Shown in pieces: positions 11,610-21,186 of a stretch of DNA of 64,000 nt. The stretch lies in the NCBI RefSeq assembly GCF_917563925.1, contig NZ_CAKJTJ010000001.1, positions 124,001-188,000 of the forward strand. Reading direction: 5' to 3'. The stretch comes from Sutcliffiella rhizosphaerae. Lineage in GTDB: Bacteria > Bacillota > Bacilli > Bacillales > Bacillaceae_I. The notes below the pieces were generated by a model. The model did no database searches, was not told the DNA's origin, and worked only from the letters and a program-made list of their open reading frames with translations. A program made the translations under genes and the position numbers. Positions within the stretch are counted from its first letter, which is position 1, and each line of letters starts with the position of its first letter.

Positions 11610-12641
11610 TCAGTCCTTTTGATACAGCTTATTGACTGCTTGTGTAAGGTCTGAACTCACTAACTGCAATAAACTTATGACGCGGGAATATTCCATCCTA
11701 GTTGGACCAAGTAAGGCGATAGTTCCAAGTTGCTCGGGTCCGATCGAATAGGTGGCAGAAATGATACTGCAGCCTTCCATACCAGGAATGTTATTTTCAC
11801 TACCAATTCTCACATTAATACCAGCTTCTTTTGCTCGAATATGTTGGGAAAGATCTTTCCCTTGATCGATTAGCAGCATTAAAGAGCGAATTTTATTAAT
11901 ATCATTGAATTCCGGCTGGGCAAGCATATTCGTTTTCCCACCAAAAAACACTTTATCCTTTTCTTCCATATACAAAGTGGAGCTTAATGACTTCAAGATA
12001 TTCTCGTAGTTTCCAATATGCGAACGCAAAAGAGTTGCCACTTCTTTGTATAGCTTATTGATTAGGTCAGATAGTGGGACTCCTATCAAGCGTTCGTTCA
12101 ATATATTAACCATTTTTTGAATATCAGACGAGTCTAGATTCGGCGGGAGTGAAAACATTCGGTTTTCTACATGCCCCGTATCTGTGACAATGATAGCAAC
12201 TGCTTGATCATTATTTATCGGGATAATCTGGATGTTTTTCAGCCGGTGATCTCTCACACCAGGTCCAAGAACAATGGAAGTATACTTGGTTAAATCTGAT
12301 AGTATCTGTGCTGATTTTTGTACGGTTTTTTCTAATTCATAAATTTGCTCTCTGAAGATGGATTTAATTTCAAAAACATCTCTTTTTGTAAGCCTATCTG
12401 GTGACAATAGATGATCGACATAATATCGATACCCCTTTTCAGATGGAACCCTTCCAGATGAAGTATGTGTTTTTTCAATAAATCCAAGCTCTTCTAAGTC
12501 AGACATTTCATTTCTTATGGTTGCAGAACTGAAATTGATCTCATCTTTCTTTGAGAGCGTTCTGGAGCCCACAGGTTGTGCAGATCTTATAAAGTCGTCA
12601 ATGATAACTTGTAATACTAACAACTGTCGTTCTGTAAGCAC
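11610..12641 (-). CDS. hrcA: Heat-inducible transcription repressor HrcA
   Basis: 343 residues from a GTG start. HrcA binds CIRCE and represses class I heat-shock genes, with its activity set by GroEL. The N-terminal winged helix ([40 protein letters not shown]) is followed by a GAF-like dimerisation domain with [15 protein letters not shown] near the end. The GTG start follows AGAGGTGATG. First gene of the hrcA-grpE-dnaK unit, 15 bp downstream of a perfect CIRCE, so autoregulation is expected. Confidence 0.97.
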   Translation of the reverse strand: MLTERQLLVLQVIIDDFIRSAQPVGSRTLSKKDEINFSSATIRNEMSDLEELGFIEKTHTSSGRVPSEKGYRYYVDHLLSPDRLTKRDVFEIKSIFREQIYELEKTVQKSAQILSDLTKYTSIVLGPGVRDHRLKNIQIIPINNDQAVAIIVTDTGHVENRMFSLPPNLDSSDIQKMVNILNERLIGVPLSDLINKLYKEVATLLRSHIGNYENILKSLSSTLYMEEKDKVFFGGKTNMLAQPEFNDINKIRSLMLLIDQGKDLSQHIRAKEAGINVRIGSENNIPGMEGCSIISATYSIGPEQLGTIALLGPTRMEYSRVISLLQLVSSDLTQAVNKLYQKD

Positions 12642-12656
12642 TCAGCATCACCTCTG

Positions 12657-12683
12657 TTAGCACTCCTTAACATCGAGTGCTAA
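12657..12683 (-). promoter_or_regulatory. CIRCE operator (HrcA binding site)
   Basis: TTAGCACTC (12657-12665), 9-bp spacer, GAGTGCTAA (12675-12683): an exact match to the CIRCE consensus. It lies between the promoter and the hrcA start. Confidence 0.98.
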
Positions 12684-12693
12684 TTCTATAAAT

Positions 12694-12722
12694 AAATTAC
12701 CAAATACCCATTCACATGTCAA
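12694..12722 (-). promoter_or_regulatory. Promoter of the hrcA heat-shock operon
   Basis: A perfect TTGACA (-35) lies at 12722-12717 on the minus strand, right after the hemW stop. A weaker -10 (TAATTT, 12699-12694) follows at 17 bp. CIRCE begins about 10 bp downstream. Confidence 0.6.
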
Positions 12723-13874
12723 TTAGATAACACCAAGAAAAGCCTGAAAAACTTCATTCCCTAAAAATTTACCTTTTTTTGTGAGTCGGATATGTCCTTC
12801 ATGTCTTTCCAAAAGCCCCTTAGCAAAATTGGATTCTATCGGTTCACGAAATACGGAGATTAACTCCACACTAAATTTTTCTTTAAATATTGCTTCTGAT
12901 ACGCCTTTAGATTTTCGTAAACCTAAGAACATTTCCTCTTCCATACTCTCCACTTTGGTAACATGATGAGTCTCTTTATAAGGAAATCCTGTTTCTTTGA
13001 TAGCATCCATGTATTTTTTTAGTGGACCATGGTTGGTAATTCTATTTCCATTCACGTATCCATGTGCGCCCGCTCCAATACCGAAGTATTCATCATTATC
13101 CCAGTAAGTGATATTATGCCTGCTCTCATAACCCTCTTTGGCAAAGTTAGAAATTTCATATTGCTTATACCCATTAGCAGCCATTACATCAAGTAGAACT
13201 TCATACATTTCTGCTTCTTCTTCCTGAGTCGGAAGAGGCAGCAGTCCTTTATTCATAAGGTTATAAAAAACTGTTTTTGGCTCAATAATTAAGGAGTAAG
13301 CAGAATAATGTTCCATATCAAGGGATAATGACGTTTTCAAAGTCTCTCGAAAGTCATTAATCGATTGGTCAGGAAGACTGTATATTAAATCGATACTAAT
13401 ATTATGGAAGCCAGCCTCTCTAGCATGCTCAATGGATCGAAATACATCAGCTTTTCGATGGGATCGTCCGATCTTTTTCAAAAGATCATCATTGAAGCTC
13501 TGTACCCCAAAGCTCAACCTATTAACCCCTCCTTCTTTTAACAGAAGTAACTTTTCTTTCGATAAATCTCCCGGATTCGCTTCGAAAGTATATTCCATCT
13601 CATGGCTAATAGGAAAATGACGTTGGACAGAATCTAATAATTTCTCCAATTGCTTTTCATTTAAAGCAGTTGGAGTACCACCGCCAACAAAGATCGTTTC
13701 CAACTCGTTAGCTTTATTTTTTTCAAGCGTATTTTTCATTTCCATATCCATAAGATCCAAATACTCATCTACAGGCTGATTTTTCAAAAACACCTTATTA
13801 AAATCACAATAGTGACATATATGTTCGCAAAATGGAATATGCAAGTATGCTGATTTTATCATTGATTTACTCAT
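12723..13874 (-). CDS. hemW: Radical SAM heme chaperone HemW (HemN-like)
   Basis: 383 residues. The N-terminus carries AYLHIPFCEHICHYCDFNK, the radical-SAM CxxxCxxC cluster motif near residues 15-25, then FVGGGTPTAL and the long barrel ending in a HemN C-terminal domain (YEISNFAKEGYESRHN, WDNDEYFGIGAGAHG). Family members called HemN in Bacillus lack the coproporphyrinogen-oxidase N-terminal extension and are now seen as heme chaperones. ATG at 13874 or 13862 could be used: the ribosome binding site GGAAGGA abuts the first. Upstream neighbour of hrcA, downstream of lepA. Confidence 0.93.
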   Translation of the reverse strand: MSKSMIKSAYLHIPFCEHICHYCDFNKVFLKNQPVDEYLDLMDMEMKNTLEKNKANELETIFVGGGTPTALNEKQLEKLLDSVQRHFPISHEMEYTFEANPGDLSKEKLLLLKEGGVNRLSFGVQSFNDDLLKKIGRSHRKADVFRSIEHAREAGFHNISIDLIYSLPDQSINDFRETLKTSLSLDMEHYSAYSLIIEPKTVFYNLMNKGLLPLPTQEEEAEMYEVLLDVMAANGYKQYEISNFAKEGYESRHNITYWDNDEYFGIGAGAHGYVNGNRITNHGPLKKYMDAIKETGFPYKETHHVTKVESMEEEMFLGLRKSKGVSEAIFKEKFSVELISVFREPIESNFAKGLLERHEGHIRLTKKGKFLGNEVFQAFLGVI

Positions 13875-14011
13875 TCCTTCCAGATAACCTCAAGTCACGT
13901 GCTCGGCCCCAACAATCATAACACTAGGCATTGAAGAGATTTGGTTATTACCTGTGTATATAAGTTCTACTTATGACCTTTACTATCACAGGCAACTATT
14001 TATCAAGATAT

Positions 14012-14044
14012 AAAAATACCGCAGTGCCTCTGCGGTATTTTGCT
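14012..14044 (-). terminator. Terminator after lepA
   Basis: AAAATACCGCA / TGCGGTATTTT stem with a 7-nt loop, just after the lepA stop, with T-rich flanks on the minus strand. Confidence 0.85.
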
Positions 14045-14045
14045 T

Positions 14046-15881
14046 TTATTTTTTGTTAGCACTGTCATCCATTTTCAATACAGCCATGAATGCTTCTTGC
14101 GGCACTTCTACAGAGCCAACCTGTTTCATACGTTTTTTACCTTCTTTTTGCTTATCTAAAAGTTTACGTTTACGAGAAATGTCTCCTCCGTAACACTTAG
14201 CAAGTACATTTTTCCGCATTGCTTTTATATTCGATCTTGCAACAACCTTTTGTCCAATTGTTGCTTGAATCGGAACTTCAAATTGTTGTCTAGGAATAAG
14301 TTCTTTCAACTTCTCTACTATCACTTTTCCACGCTCATAAGCCGAGTCACGGTGTACAATGAAGGAAAGAGCATCTACTTTTTCCGCATTGAGAAGTATG
14401 TCCATCTTCACAAGACTGGAAGGTTTGTAGCCAATTAATTCATAGTCAAAAGAAGCATATCCTTTTGTATTAGATTTTAGTGCGTCAAAGAAATCATAGA
14501 CAATTTCTGCTAATGGAATTTCATATACCACACTAACTCGAATGTCGTCCAAATATTGCATATCAATGAAATTCCCACGTTTTTCTTGAGAAAGTTCCAT
14601 TACTGCACCAACATATTCGTTTGGAACCATGATAGTCGCCTTAACATAAGGCTCCTCCACACGATCAATCGTCTGGGGATCAGGCATATTGGACGGGTTG
14701 TCCACTCGAAGCTCTTCTCCATCAGTTAAGTGCACTTGATAAATTACAGAAGGAGCAGTAGTAATCAAATCAATATTAAATTCACGTTCAATTCGCTCTT
14801 GAATGATTTCCATATGCAATAATCCAAGGAAACCACAACGGAATCCAAAGCCTAGCGCTTGGGAAGTTTCCGGTTCATATTGAAGAGCAGAATCGTTCAA
14901 TTCAAGCTTTTCTAATGCTTCACGTAAATCATTGAACTTGGCTGAATCTATCGGATATAATCCGCAGAAAACCATTGGATTTAATTTTCGGTAACCTGGC
15001 AGAGGCTCTTGCGCTCTGTTTTTTGCGTGAGTGATCGTATCACCTACACGAGTGTCCCCGACGTTTTTAATGGATGCAGAAAGAAATCCTACATCCCCAA
15101 CTGTTAACTCGTCCAATTGAACTGCTTTTGGAGTGAAAACCCCAACTTCATTCACTTCGAATTCTTTACCTGTTGCCATCATGCGAATTTTATCGCCAAC
15201 TTTTACGGTACCTTCAACGACACGAATGTAGGCAACTACACCACGGTAAGGGTCAAACAAGCTATCAAAGATCAATGCTTTTAACGGTGCATCTGGGTCT
15301 CCCTCTGGAGCAGGGATTTTTTCTACTACTTGCTCTAAAATTTCTTCAATACCTATACCTGCTTTTGCACTAGCTAGCACTGCTTCTGAAGCGTCGAGCC
15401 CGATAACATCCTCAATTTCTTGGCGTACTCGTTCAGGTTCAGCACTTGGTAAATCAATCTTATTGATTACCGGCATAATCTCAAGATCATTGTCGAGTGC
15501 CAAATACACATTTGCTAATGTCTGGGCTTCGATTCCTTGAGCTGCGTCTACTACGAGAACTGCTCCTTCACAAGCTGCCAAACTTCTAGAGACTTCATAT
15601 GTAAAGTCGACATGACCAGGTGTATCAATCAAATGGAAAATATATTCTTCTCCATCTTTCGCTTTGTATCTTAATTGTACTGCATTTAATTTAATCGTAA
15701 TTCCGCGTTCACGCTCAAGATCCATAGAATCCAACAATTGATTTTTCATTTCCCTTTGTGTCAAGGCAGCTGTTTTTTCTAAAATACGATCTGCAAGGGT
15801 GGATTTCCCATGGTCAATATGTGCGATGATGGAAAAATTTCTTATTTTAGATTGTCGTATTAACCGTTCTTCTCTATTCAT
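14046..15881 (-). CDS. lepA: Elongation factor 4 (LepA), translational GTPase
   Basis: 611 residues. EF4 is a ribosome-dependent GTPase acting in translation. G-motifs are [10 protein letters not shown] (G1), RGITIK (G2), DTPGHVDF (G3) and NKIDLP (G4). EF-G-like domains II, III and V and the LepA-specific C-terminal domain ([20 protein letters not shown]) are present. The frame is open to 15917, but the ATG at 15881 follows TAGGAGTGA and gives the normal family length. Flanked by terminators, so likely its own unit. Confidence 0.97.
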   Translation of the reverse strand: MNREERLIRQSKIRNFSIIAHIDHGKSTLADRILEKTAALTQREMKNQLLDSMDLERERGITIKLNAVQLRYKAKDGEEYIFHLIDTPGHVDFTYEVSRSLAACEGAVLVVDAAQGIEAQTLANVYLALDNDLEIMPVINKIDLPSAEPERVRQEIEDVIGLDASEAVLASAKAGIGIEEILEQVVEKIPAPEGDPDAPLKALIFDSLFDPYRGVVAYIRVVEGTVKVGDKIRMMATGKEFEVNEVGVFTPKAVQLDELTVGDVGFLSASIKNVGDTRVGDTITHAKNRAQEPLPGYRKLNPMVFCGLYPIDSAKFNDLREALEKLELNDSALQYEPETSQALGFGFRCGFLGLLHMEIIQERIEREFNIDLITTAPSVIYQVHLTDGEELRVDNPSNMPDPQTIDRVEEPYVKATIMVPNEYVGAVMELSQEKRGNFIDMQYLDDIRVSVVYEIPLAEIVYDFFDALKSNTKGYASFDYELIGYKPSSLVKMDILLNAEKVDALSFIVHRDSAYERGKVIVEKLKELIPRQQFEVPIQATIGQKVVARSNIKAMRKNVLAKCYGGDISRKRKLLDKQKEGKKRMKQVGSVEVPQEAFMAVLKMDDSANKK

Positions 15882-15960
15882 TTTCTGTTTCACTCCTACA
15901 CTTTCGGCAACGTACACTATTTTTGATTATAACAATTCAGGCAGGAAGATTCAATGAAAT

Positions 15961-16012
15961 AAAAAAATGCTTCTATCTCAATAAGTCGATAAAAAGATAG
16001 AAGCATTTTTTT
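15961..16012 (-). terminator. Terminator after the spoIIP-yqxA pair
   Basis: Minus-strand AAAAAATGCTTCTATC pairs with GATAGAAGCATTTTTTT across an 18-nt loop. It lies between yqxA and lepA. Confidence 0.85.
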
Positions 16013-16027
16013 CTAACTTTATTCTCT

Positions 16028-16366
16028 TTAGTTTTCTTCAAGAGTATCCTTTGCCTTGTCAAAAAGTCCACTCATTAGACCAGTCATCCCGTCTGCGAGT
16101 TTTTTGCCAGTTGAGGATAGGAAATTATAACTCTTCATTTCTTGAAGCTTTTCTTGCTTTTCCTGCATATCTTGATTACTATATTCCCTACCTAAGAATG
16201 AGATGTTCTCCGTTTTTTCTACTACATGAAAGACTTCTCCACTAAATGCAGGATCATCATACCCCTTCATTTTGCGCATTCCATCATTTGCTTGTTGCAT
16301 CCCCAAAAGCACTCCAAGAAAGAGCACAAACGTAATGAACAAACACTTGAGCATAAATCTTTTCAT
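16028..16366 (-). CDS. yqxA: YqxA family protein (DUF3679)
   Basis: 112 residues starting MKRFMLKCLFITFVLFLGVL, a single N-terminal membrane helix, then GMQQANDGM and a soluble tail rich in charged residues. This is the YqxA family found only in sporulating bacilli, directly after spoIIP. Function is unknown; a sporulation link is inferred from position. The ATG at 16366 follows AGAGGTGAAGG; the longer frame overlapping spoIIP is not supported. Confidence 0.85.
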   Translation of the reverse strand: MKRFMLKCLFITFVLFLGVLLGMQQANDGMRKMKGYDDPAFSGEVFHVVEKTENISFLGREYSNQDMQEKQEKLQEMKSYNFLSSTGKKLADGMTGLMSGLFDKAKDTLEEN

Positions 16367-16397
16367 CGCACCTTCACCTCTTTCTATCAGAATCCCT

Positions 16398-17585
16398 TTA
16401 TTGCGCTTCACCCTCTGGGGCTCCATCCACTTTTTCAGCCTGCCAATATAATTCGCTAAAAACTTCTGCGAAAATCTCAATGGTACGATTCATCTCTTCA
16501 AAAGTATTGTCAACTCCACCTACTTCTAAAAGCATTGAATTTGGAGAAAGATCTTGGTTGTAGAGACCATTTCTTGTTTCTACTGCTTTTGGTGCAAAAA
16601 CTCCTCTACTTAAACCTGGATATTTCTCCTCGAGCCTCTCATGAATTTCATCTGCAAGTTGTTGATTCTTTTCAAAATTTGGATTCTTTTTTCCGATAAC
16701 AAAATATAATCTCGCTACTTGTTCTCCATTAATTTCAACCGTAGTATCTTCCTTCCTTCGGGAATCACGGTGTATATCAATTAAATAATTTATCTCTTGG
16801 TTTCCAGCCATAGCTTCTTCAACTATTGGTCTAGTTATGTCATACGACCTTCCATATGTCCATCCTCTATCTTGTAAGCCTAGAGCTGTATCCGTGGTAT
16901 CTAAATCACTTCCGATTCCATGAGTACTAAGCTCTTCTTGAAGCTTTTTCCCAAGCCGAGTGACGTTCACTTCCGAATGAGAAGCATGATTAGGATTCGT
17001 TACACCTTTTAAATATGGCAGGAAAGACTCTCTGGAATGGGAATGGTAAATAAAAACCGGCCGCATGTTTCCAGTGGTTTGAGTTGGAGGTGGCGTGTTT
17101 TTTGGTTCTTCTTCCAACTCCACAACGGAAGCTTCCCTTTCAGCAAGCAAAACCTCCATAGGAGGGGCTGATTCAAATGGCATATTTGCATAATTTACCC
17201 CCTCTCCTGCAACAATGATTTCACCATCATAATGATAAAATCCAGGAATCTCATTACGAATTAAACTGCGGGGGTCGTCCAAATTCAAGCTTGTCGTTAA
17301 TTCAAATAGTGTTGAAGCAAAATCAGGTGCCTTCGCTTCTTCCGGAAATCCATGTGTAAAGTAAGCATTAGCGTATCCAAAAATAAAAAGTAAAGAGTCT
17401 CCTGATAGTTTTTTGGAAAACTCATGAATGGAGCTTGAGGTGACCCGATACTCTGGTTTTAAGGAGGTCATAACTCCGGATACCGCGAACAAAAGAAAAA
17501 ATCCGAGAATAGCTGCTACGATTGCTTTTTTTAAGCTTGTCCCATTTACTGTTACGACGACGTGCGAGGAGCGGTAGCCCTTCAT
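16398..17585 (-). CDS. spoIIP: Stage II sporulation protein P
   Basis: 395 residues. SpoIIP is a peptidoglycan amidase/endopeptidase in the SpoIID-SpoIIM-SpoIIP engulfment machine. An N-terminal membrane helix (about 18-40) is followed by a variable linker and the SpoIIP domain with FIYHSHSRESFLPY, YLIDIHRDS, the Zn-ligand-like His and Glu positions, and LLEVGGVDNTFEE near the C-terminus. The ATG follows GAAAGGGTGAG. It lies downstream of gpr, as in B. subtilis, where gpr and spoIIP are sporulation controlled. Confidence 0.96.
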   Translation of the reverse strand: MKGYRSSHVVVTVNGTSLKKAIVAAILGFFLLFAVSGVMTSLKPEYRVTSSSIHEFSKKLSGDSLLFIFGYANAYFTHGFPEEAKAPDFASTLFELTTSLNLDDPRSLIRNEIPGFYHYDGEIIVAGEGVNYANMPFESAPPMEVLLAEREASVVELEEEPKNTPPPTQTTGNMRPVFIYHSHSRESFLPYLKGVTNPNHASHSEVNVTRLGKKLQEELSTHGIGSDLDTTDTALGLQDRGWTYGRSYDITRPIVEEAMAGNQEINYLIDIHRDSRRKEDTTVEINGEQVARLYFVIGKKNPNFEKNQQLADEIHERLEEKYPGLSRGVFAPKAVETRNGLYNQDLSPNSMLLEVGGVDNTFEEMNRTIEIFAEVFSELYWQAEKVDGAPEGEAQ

Positions 17586-17654
17586 TTTCTCACCCTTTCA
17601 CATACTTGTTGCTATTATATGTATGCAAAAGGGTAGAAGTTAGAACATGTAGGA

Positions 17655-18785
17655 TTAATGTGTATAGACGTCAACATTATCTTGATTTACATGATAATGT
17701 AGAGCACTATTCAATCCTTCTGCGATGACATTCGCCATATCCTCTATAAAGTCGTCCACTTCTTTTGGTGTAACCATCAGATTATGACCTAAAGGAGCAA
17801 GTACTTCATGAATCAATTTTCTTTTTTCCTGTTCTTCTAACGTTCCTACCAGTCCTAAGAAATTTTTTCGATGCTCTTCACCGGGAAGATCTTCCTCTGT
17901 TAACGTTCTCTTTTCACCAAATGTCATTCCAGCTGGCGCGAGTGACCTGGACGGACTGCTCCCTTCTCTCATTTCTTTCCCAAAATGCTTTAGAATAAAA
18001 TCAATCGTATCACTCGCCATGGAAACAGCGTCAACCACAGTAGGGATTCCAATAGCGATAACAGGAATCCCCAGCGTTTCAAAACTAAGTTCTTTCCGCT
18101 TATTACCAACACCAGACCCAGGGTGAATACCTGTGTCAGAAATTTGAATAGTCGCATTCACTCTTTCAATAGAACGTGCTGCTAATGCATCCACCGCAAT
18201 AACGAAATCCGGTTTTGTTTTTTCCACAATGCCCACGATGATATCGCTCGTCTCAATTCCTGTTATTCCCATGACACCAGGAATTATGGCACTTACCGGC
18301 CTAAAGCCATCTTGGACAGATTCCGGTTGTAAATTGAAAAGATGTCTCGTTATTAACAAATTTTCACAAACTAGCGGACCTAGAGCGTCTGGGGTAACGC
18401 TAGCATTTCCAAGACCAACGACGAGACAGCTTGAATCCTTTGTGATGTTAACCGATTGAAGAAAGGCGCTAAATTCTTTCGCAAACACTGTCTCGACTTT
18501 TTTTTGCAAATCGGAATCTTTTTGTCTAATTCCTGTTGTTTCAAGTGTTAAATAATTTCCTGCTTTTTTTCCGGTCATTTCTGCACCCTTTTCCGAAATA
18601 GTTACATTTACAATTTTGACACCCTCACTTTCCCGTTCTTTTACAACAACACCTTCAATTGAAGAAACCGTTTCATCTGTCTGATTTTCTCTATTGTGCT
18701 TTTCGACCGCCATTTGATTGGCTTCTACTGCAAGATCAGTTCGTATTTGATAGTTACTTAAGTCTAAAGGTTCCGGTTGATTCAT
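17655..18785 (-). CDS. gpr: GPR endopeptidase (spore protease)
   Basis: 376 residues. GPR degrades small acid-soluble spore proteins at germination and is made in the forespore as a zymogen. The N-terminal propeptide region (RTDLAVEA) resembles the sequence GPR cleaves in SASPs, in keeping with self-processing to the active form. Core motifs such as [28 protein letters not shown] and [11 protein letters not shown] are typical of the A25 peptidase family. The ATG follows GGAGGC. It is divergent from rpsT; a SigG promoter is expected upstream but none is convincing by eye. Confidence 0.97.
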   Translation of the reverse strand: MNQPEPLDLSNYQIRTDLAVEANQMAVEKHNRENQTDETVSSIEGVVVKERESEGVKIVNVTISEKGAEMTGKKAGNYLTLETTGIRQKDSDLQKKVETVFAKEFSAFLQSVNITKDSSCLVVGLGNASVTPDALGPLVCENLLITRHLFNLQPESVQDGFRPVSAIIPGVMGITGIETSDIIVGIVEKTKPDFVIAVDALAARSIERVNATIQISDTGIHPGSGVGNKRKELSFETLGIPVIAIGIPTVVDAVSMASDTIDFILKHFGKEMREGSSPSRSLAPAGMTFGEKRTLTEEDLPGEEHRKNFLGLVGTLEEQEKRKLIHEVLAPLGHNLMVTPKEVDDFIEDMANVIAEGLNSALHYHVNQDNVDVYTH

Positions 18786-19069
18786 TTTTTATGCCTCCAT
18801 CATTACCAAAATTTAGTTTTATTTTGACCTTAAGAAAGGTTTTCATGCATTTAATCCTCCACTCTTTTACTTTAAGAACATCATTCCTAAGGCTCTTTTC
18901 AAAACATCAACGGTTCTTAGATTTTTCGCGTCCCATGATTCTTCCTTTCACCCAAATGTCCATGGAGGAAAGGAGCGAATAAGTAACGTCATTGCTAAAT
19001 TATCGTAAAATTCTTAAAATTAACAGAGTTTACATATTTAGCTTTCAAGAAAATTCCCTTGACTCCCTA
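18786..19069. other. Intergenic region between gpr and rpsT
   Basis: The gap between the divergent genes should hold the gpr promoter. A 63-codon open frame on the plus strand from ATG 18791 has no ribosome binding site and an unremarkable composition, and I do not call it. Confidence 0.4.
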
Positions 19070-19098
19070 TTGCATAATCATTTCGGATTTGATAAAAT
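19070..19098 (+). promoter_or_regulatory. Promoter of rpsT
   Basis: TTGCAT (19070-19075), 17-bp spacer, TAAAAT (19093-19098), about 75 bp upstream of the rpsT start. The -35 is only partly consensus. Confidence 0.55.
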
Positions 19099-19174
19099 AT
19101 CTCTTGTTCTCATAAGTACACAAATGTCGAGTTTATTTATTCTCGATCGTCGAATTTGTATGGAGGTGAAAGAT

Positions 19175-19441
19175 ATGCCAAACATTAAATCTGCTATCAA
19201 ACGTGTGAAAACTAACGATAAACGTCGTGCTCATAACGCTACTATCAAATCTTCTATGCGTACTGCTGTTAAGAAGGTAGAAGCTTTAGTTGCAAACAAC
19301 GATGTTGAAGCTGCAAAAACTGCTTACACAGATGCTGCAAAGCGTCTTGACAAAGCTGCTCAAAACGGTATCATCCACAAAAATGCAGCAAACCGTCAAA
19401 AATCTCGCTTAGCGAAAAAAGTAAACGGGGCTACTGCATAA
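19175..19441 (+). CDS. rpsT: 30S ribosomal protein S20
   Basis: 88 residues, [18 protein letters not shown] at the start; a Lys/Arg/Ala-rich helical protein ending KKVNGATA, normal for S20, which binds 16S rRNA in the body of the 30S subunit. Initiation is at the ATG behind TGGAGGTGAAAG; the open frame running upstream to 18992 is not used. It is transcribed opposite to its neighbours and ends at two consecutive plus-strand hairpins. Confidence 0.98.
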   Translation: MPNIKSAIKRVKTNDKRRAHNATIKSSMRTAVKKVEALVANNDVEAAKTAYTDAAKRLDKAAQNGIIHKNAANRQKSRLAKKVNGATA

Positions 19442-19445
19442 TAAA

Positions 19446-19475
19446 AGGACGATCCTGTTGGGTCGTTTTTTTATT
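19446..19475 (+). terminator. rpsT terminator 1
   Basis: ACGATCC-TGTT-GGGTCGT stem followed by seven T, four bases after the stop codon. Confidence 0.8.
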
Positions 19476-19478
19476 TTT

Positions 19479-19516
19479 CCTTTAGGAGCGTTAATTCCTA
19501 AAGGATTTTTTATTTT
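19479..19516 (+). terminator. rpsT terminator 2
   Basis: CCTTTAGGA / TCCTAAAGG stem with an 8-nt loop, followed by ATTTTTTATTTT. A second, back-up hairpin directly after the first. Confidence 0.7.
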
Positions 19517-19537
19517 AAGTGCTATTTTCCAACAACA

Positions 19538-19571
19538 AAAAAAGTCTCCCTGTTTTCAGGGAAACTTTTTA
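19538..19571 (-). terminator. Terminator after holA
   Basis: Minus strand AAAGTTTCCCTG-AAAA-CAGGGAGACTTT followed by a T-run, between the convergent holA and rpsT. Confidence 0.8.
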
Positions 19572-19575
19572 TCTT

Positions 19576-20598
19576 CTATAACGGGGCTAATTTGATTAAC
19601 AGCATTTCCATTGCCAACTGTTTATCAATTTTTCCACTTTTCATCAAGTAATCCGCTTCTGCAAGTTCTTCCATCATTTTCATTAGTTCTTCACGGTTAT
19701 AATGTCCGGCTTGTTGGGCTGCCAGCTTGACTCGATATGGATGCACTCGTAATAACCCTGCCACTTTTTGCTGGCTATAGCCTTGCTCACTTAAATCCTT
19801 GACTTGATATAATAGCCTAAATTGATTGGCTATTAATGCATGAAGCTTAATTGGTTCCTCATTATTCCTAATAAGTTCATAAAATAATTCAAGTGCTTCG
19901 TCAATTTTCCTCTGAACCATTTTCTCAATTAACTCAAAAACTGAATGCTCCATAGATTTCGCTGCGAGTTTTTTTACAATCTCTACTGAAATTTCTTGTT
20001 CGGATGCTCCAATATACATGGCCATTTTTGAAAGTTCTTGCGATAGTACTGACAAATTAACACCAGCTACTTTTAATAACTCCTCTGCAGCGTCATCTGT
20101 TAATTGTGCACCATACTGCTCTGCTTTTTCTTTCATCCATTGTTTTAATTCCCGTTCTTCAAGTGGCTTAGTCACGATGAGCTCTGCTTCTTGTTTTAGC
20201 TGTTTGACCATTTTCTTTCGTTCATCCAGCTTTTCATATGGGGCTTGAATAACTAAAATTGTATACGGTGCCGCTGCTTGTATGTAAGATAGAAATCTAT
20301 CCATATTATGTTCAACCTTACTTTTATTTTTTTCACCCGTAAGAAAAAATGGATTGGAGATCACCACTACTCTTCGCTCTCCCATAAAAGGTAAGGTTTC
20401 TGCATCTTCTATGGCAATATCTACTGATTGCTCCTCCATATCGTAAAAGGACAAATTGAAATCATGCTCTTCTTCGTTCAACGCATGCGTTATGATAGCC
20501 TCTCTGACTTCTTTCATTAAAAATACTTCAGTACCCAATAATAAATACACTTGGGCAAAATGATTGGCTTTTATTTTTTTTAATGCTTCAAATCCCAT
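19576..20598 (-). CDS. holA: DNA polymerase III subunit delta
   Basis: 340 residues of the clamp-loader delta subunit, which opens the beta sliding clamp. The start has VYLLLGTEVFLMKEVREAI, the family N-terminal strand-helix. LPFMGERRVVVISNPFFL follows in domain I, and the C-terminal collar domain ends in LAMEMLLIKLAPL. Overall length and order are typical of Firmicute YqeN. It stands next to rpsT and comEC as in B. subtilis. The ATG is preceded only by a weak ribosome binding site (CAGGAGC). Confidence 0.95.
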   Translation of the reverse strand: MGFEALKKIKANHFAQVYLLLGTEVFLMKEVREAIITHALNEEEHDFNLSFYDMEEQSVDIAIEDAETLPFMGERRVVVISNPFFLTGEKNKSKVEHNMDRFLSYIQAAAPYTILVIQAPYEKLDERKKMVKQLKQEAELIVTKPLEERELKQWMKEKAEQYGAQLTDDAAEELLKVAGVNLSVLSQELSKMAMYIGASEQEISVEIVKKLAAKSMEHSVFELIEKMVQRKIDEALELFYELIRNNEEPIKLHALIANQFRLLYQVKDLSEQGYSQQKVAGLLRVHPYRVKLAAQQAGHYNREELMKMMEELAEADYLMKSGKIDKQLAMEMLLIKLAPL

Positions 20599-20912
20599 TG
20601 TTTTGTTTTGCTCCTGTCATTTTCTATTCCTTTTCATCGTACATGACAGATACCAAGCTTGACAAGTTCCAAAATAAATCAAAGGAGATTAGTTTTAGCA
20701 ACTAAAACTAACCTCCATTTTATATAAACGTTAACAATGTCAGCCCCAGGTAACTGACTCGCCAACGATTGCCCCGTATGGGTGTAACTATAGGTTCTCC
20801 CGTAATTTCTGAACTATTTGTGACAACTCTTGTCAAAGGTGGAAAAGCAAAAATGTCTGGTGGATTTTTTTAGCTGAATAGCTTATACTATTGTTTGATA
20901 GGAGGGATACTT
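20599..20912. other. Intergenic region between holA and yqzM
   Basis: 314 bp. The only structure seen is the long inverted repeat at 20683-20717. The yqzM promoter should lie near 20870-20890 but was not resolved. Confidence 0.4.
20683..20717. repeat. Inverted repeat (stem-loop) upstream of holA
   Basis: GGAG-TTAGTTTTAG / CTAAAACTAA-CTCC around a 3-nt loop, about 14 pairs with one mismatch. On the minus strand the tail is TTTGATTTATTTT. No gene ends just upstream on either strand, so as a terminator it is orphaned. Confidence 0.6.
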
Positions 20913-21047
20913 ATGAACGAATTTGAAAAGAGCGTCCAAAGTAAACGTAACGATGCAGTTGATTCTGGTGTCGGTTTTGTCGTATCCTTCGGGTTTTTCG
21001 CAACAATCTTTGCTATGGCAACATTGATTCATTTCATAGGATCTTAA
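20913..21047 (+). CDS. yqzM: YqzM family small membrane protein
   Basis: 44 residues, MNEFEKSVQSKRNDAVDSGV then one hydrophobic helix GFVVSFGFFATIFAMATLIHF. This matches the small YqzM family known from bacilli, which sits at the same place between holA and comEC. A strong AGGAGGG lies 7 bp before the ATG and a terminator follows. Function unknown. Confidence 0.9.
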   Translation: MNEFEKSVQSKRNDAVDSGVGFVVSFGFFATIFAMATLIHFIGS

Positions 21048-21139
21048 TGACGGCATAGAAATTACATACCGTCGTGATTCTTTTCCAAAGCCAATGTTGT
21101 GAAAAGAATGAGGATAATTGAAAAGCTTCGCTATAAAAG

Positions 21140-21176
21140 AGACTGCGTCCATCGGTGCAGTCCCTTTTTCTTTTTG
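21140..21176 (+). terminator. Terminator between yqzM and comEC
   Basis: GAGACTGC / GCAGTCCC stem with a 10-nt loop and a CTTTTTCTTTTT tail on the plus strand. The same stem with TCTTTTATA could also serve comEC on the minus strand. Confidence 0.75.
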
Positions 21177-21186
21177 ATATTGTATC

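Noticed and set aside
18791-18982. Plus-strand 63-codon frame before rpsT
   Set aside because: No ribosome binding site, no family match, lies in the gpr/rpsT promoter region.
20883-21152. Minus-strand 89-codon frame opposite yqzM
   Set aside because: It is the shadow of yqzM and its terminator; yqzM has the strong ribosome binding site and the family match.
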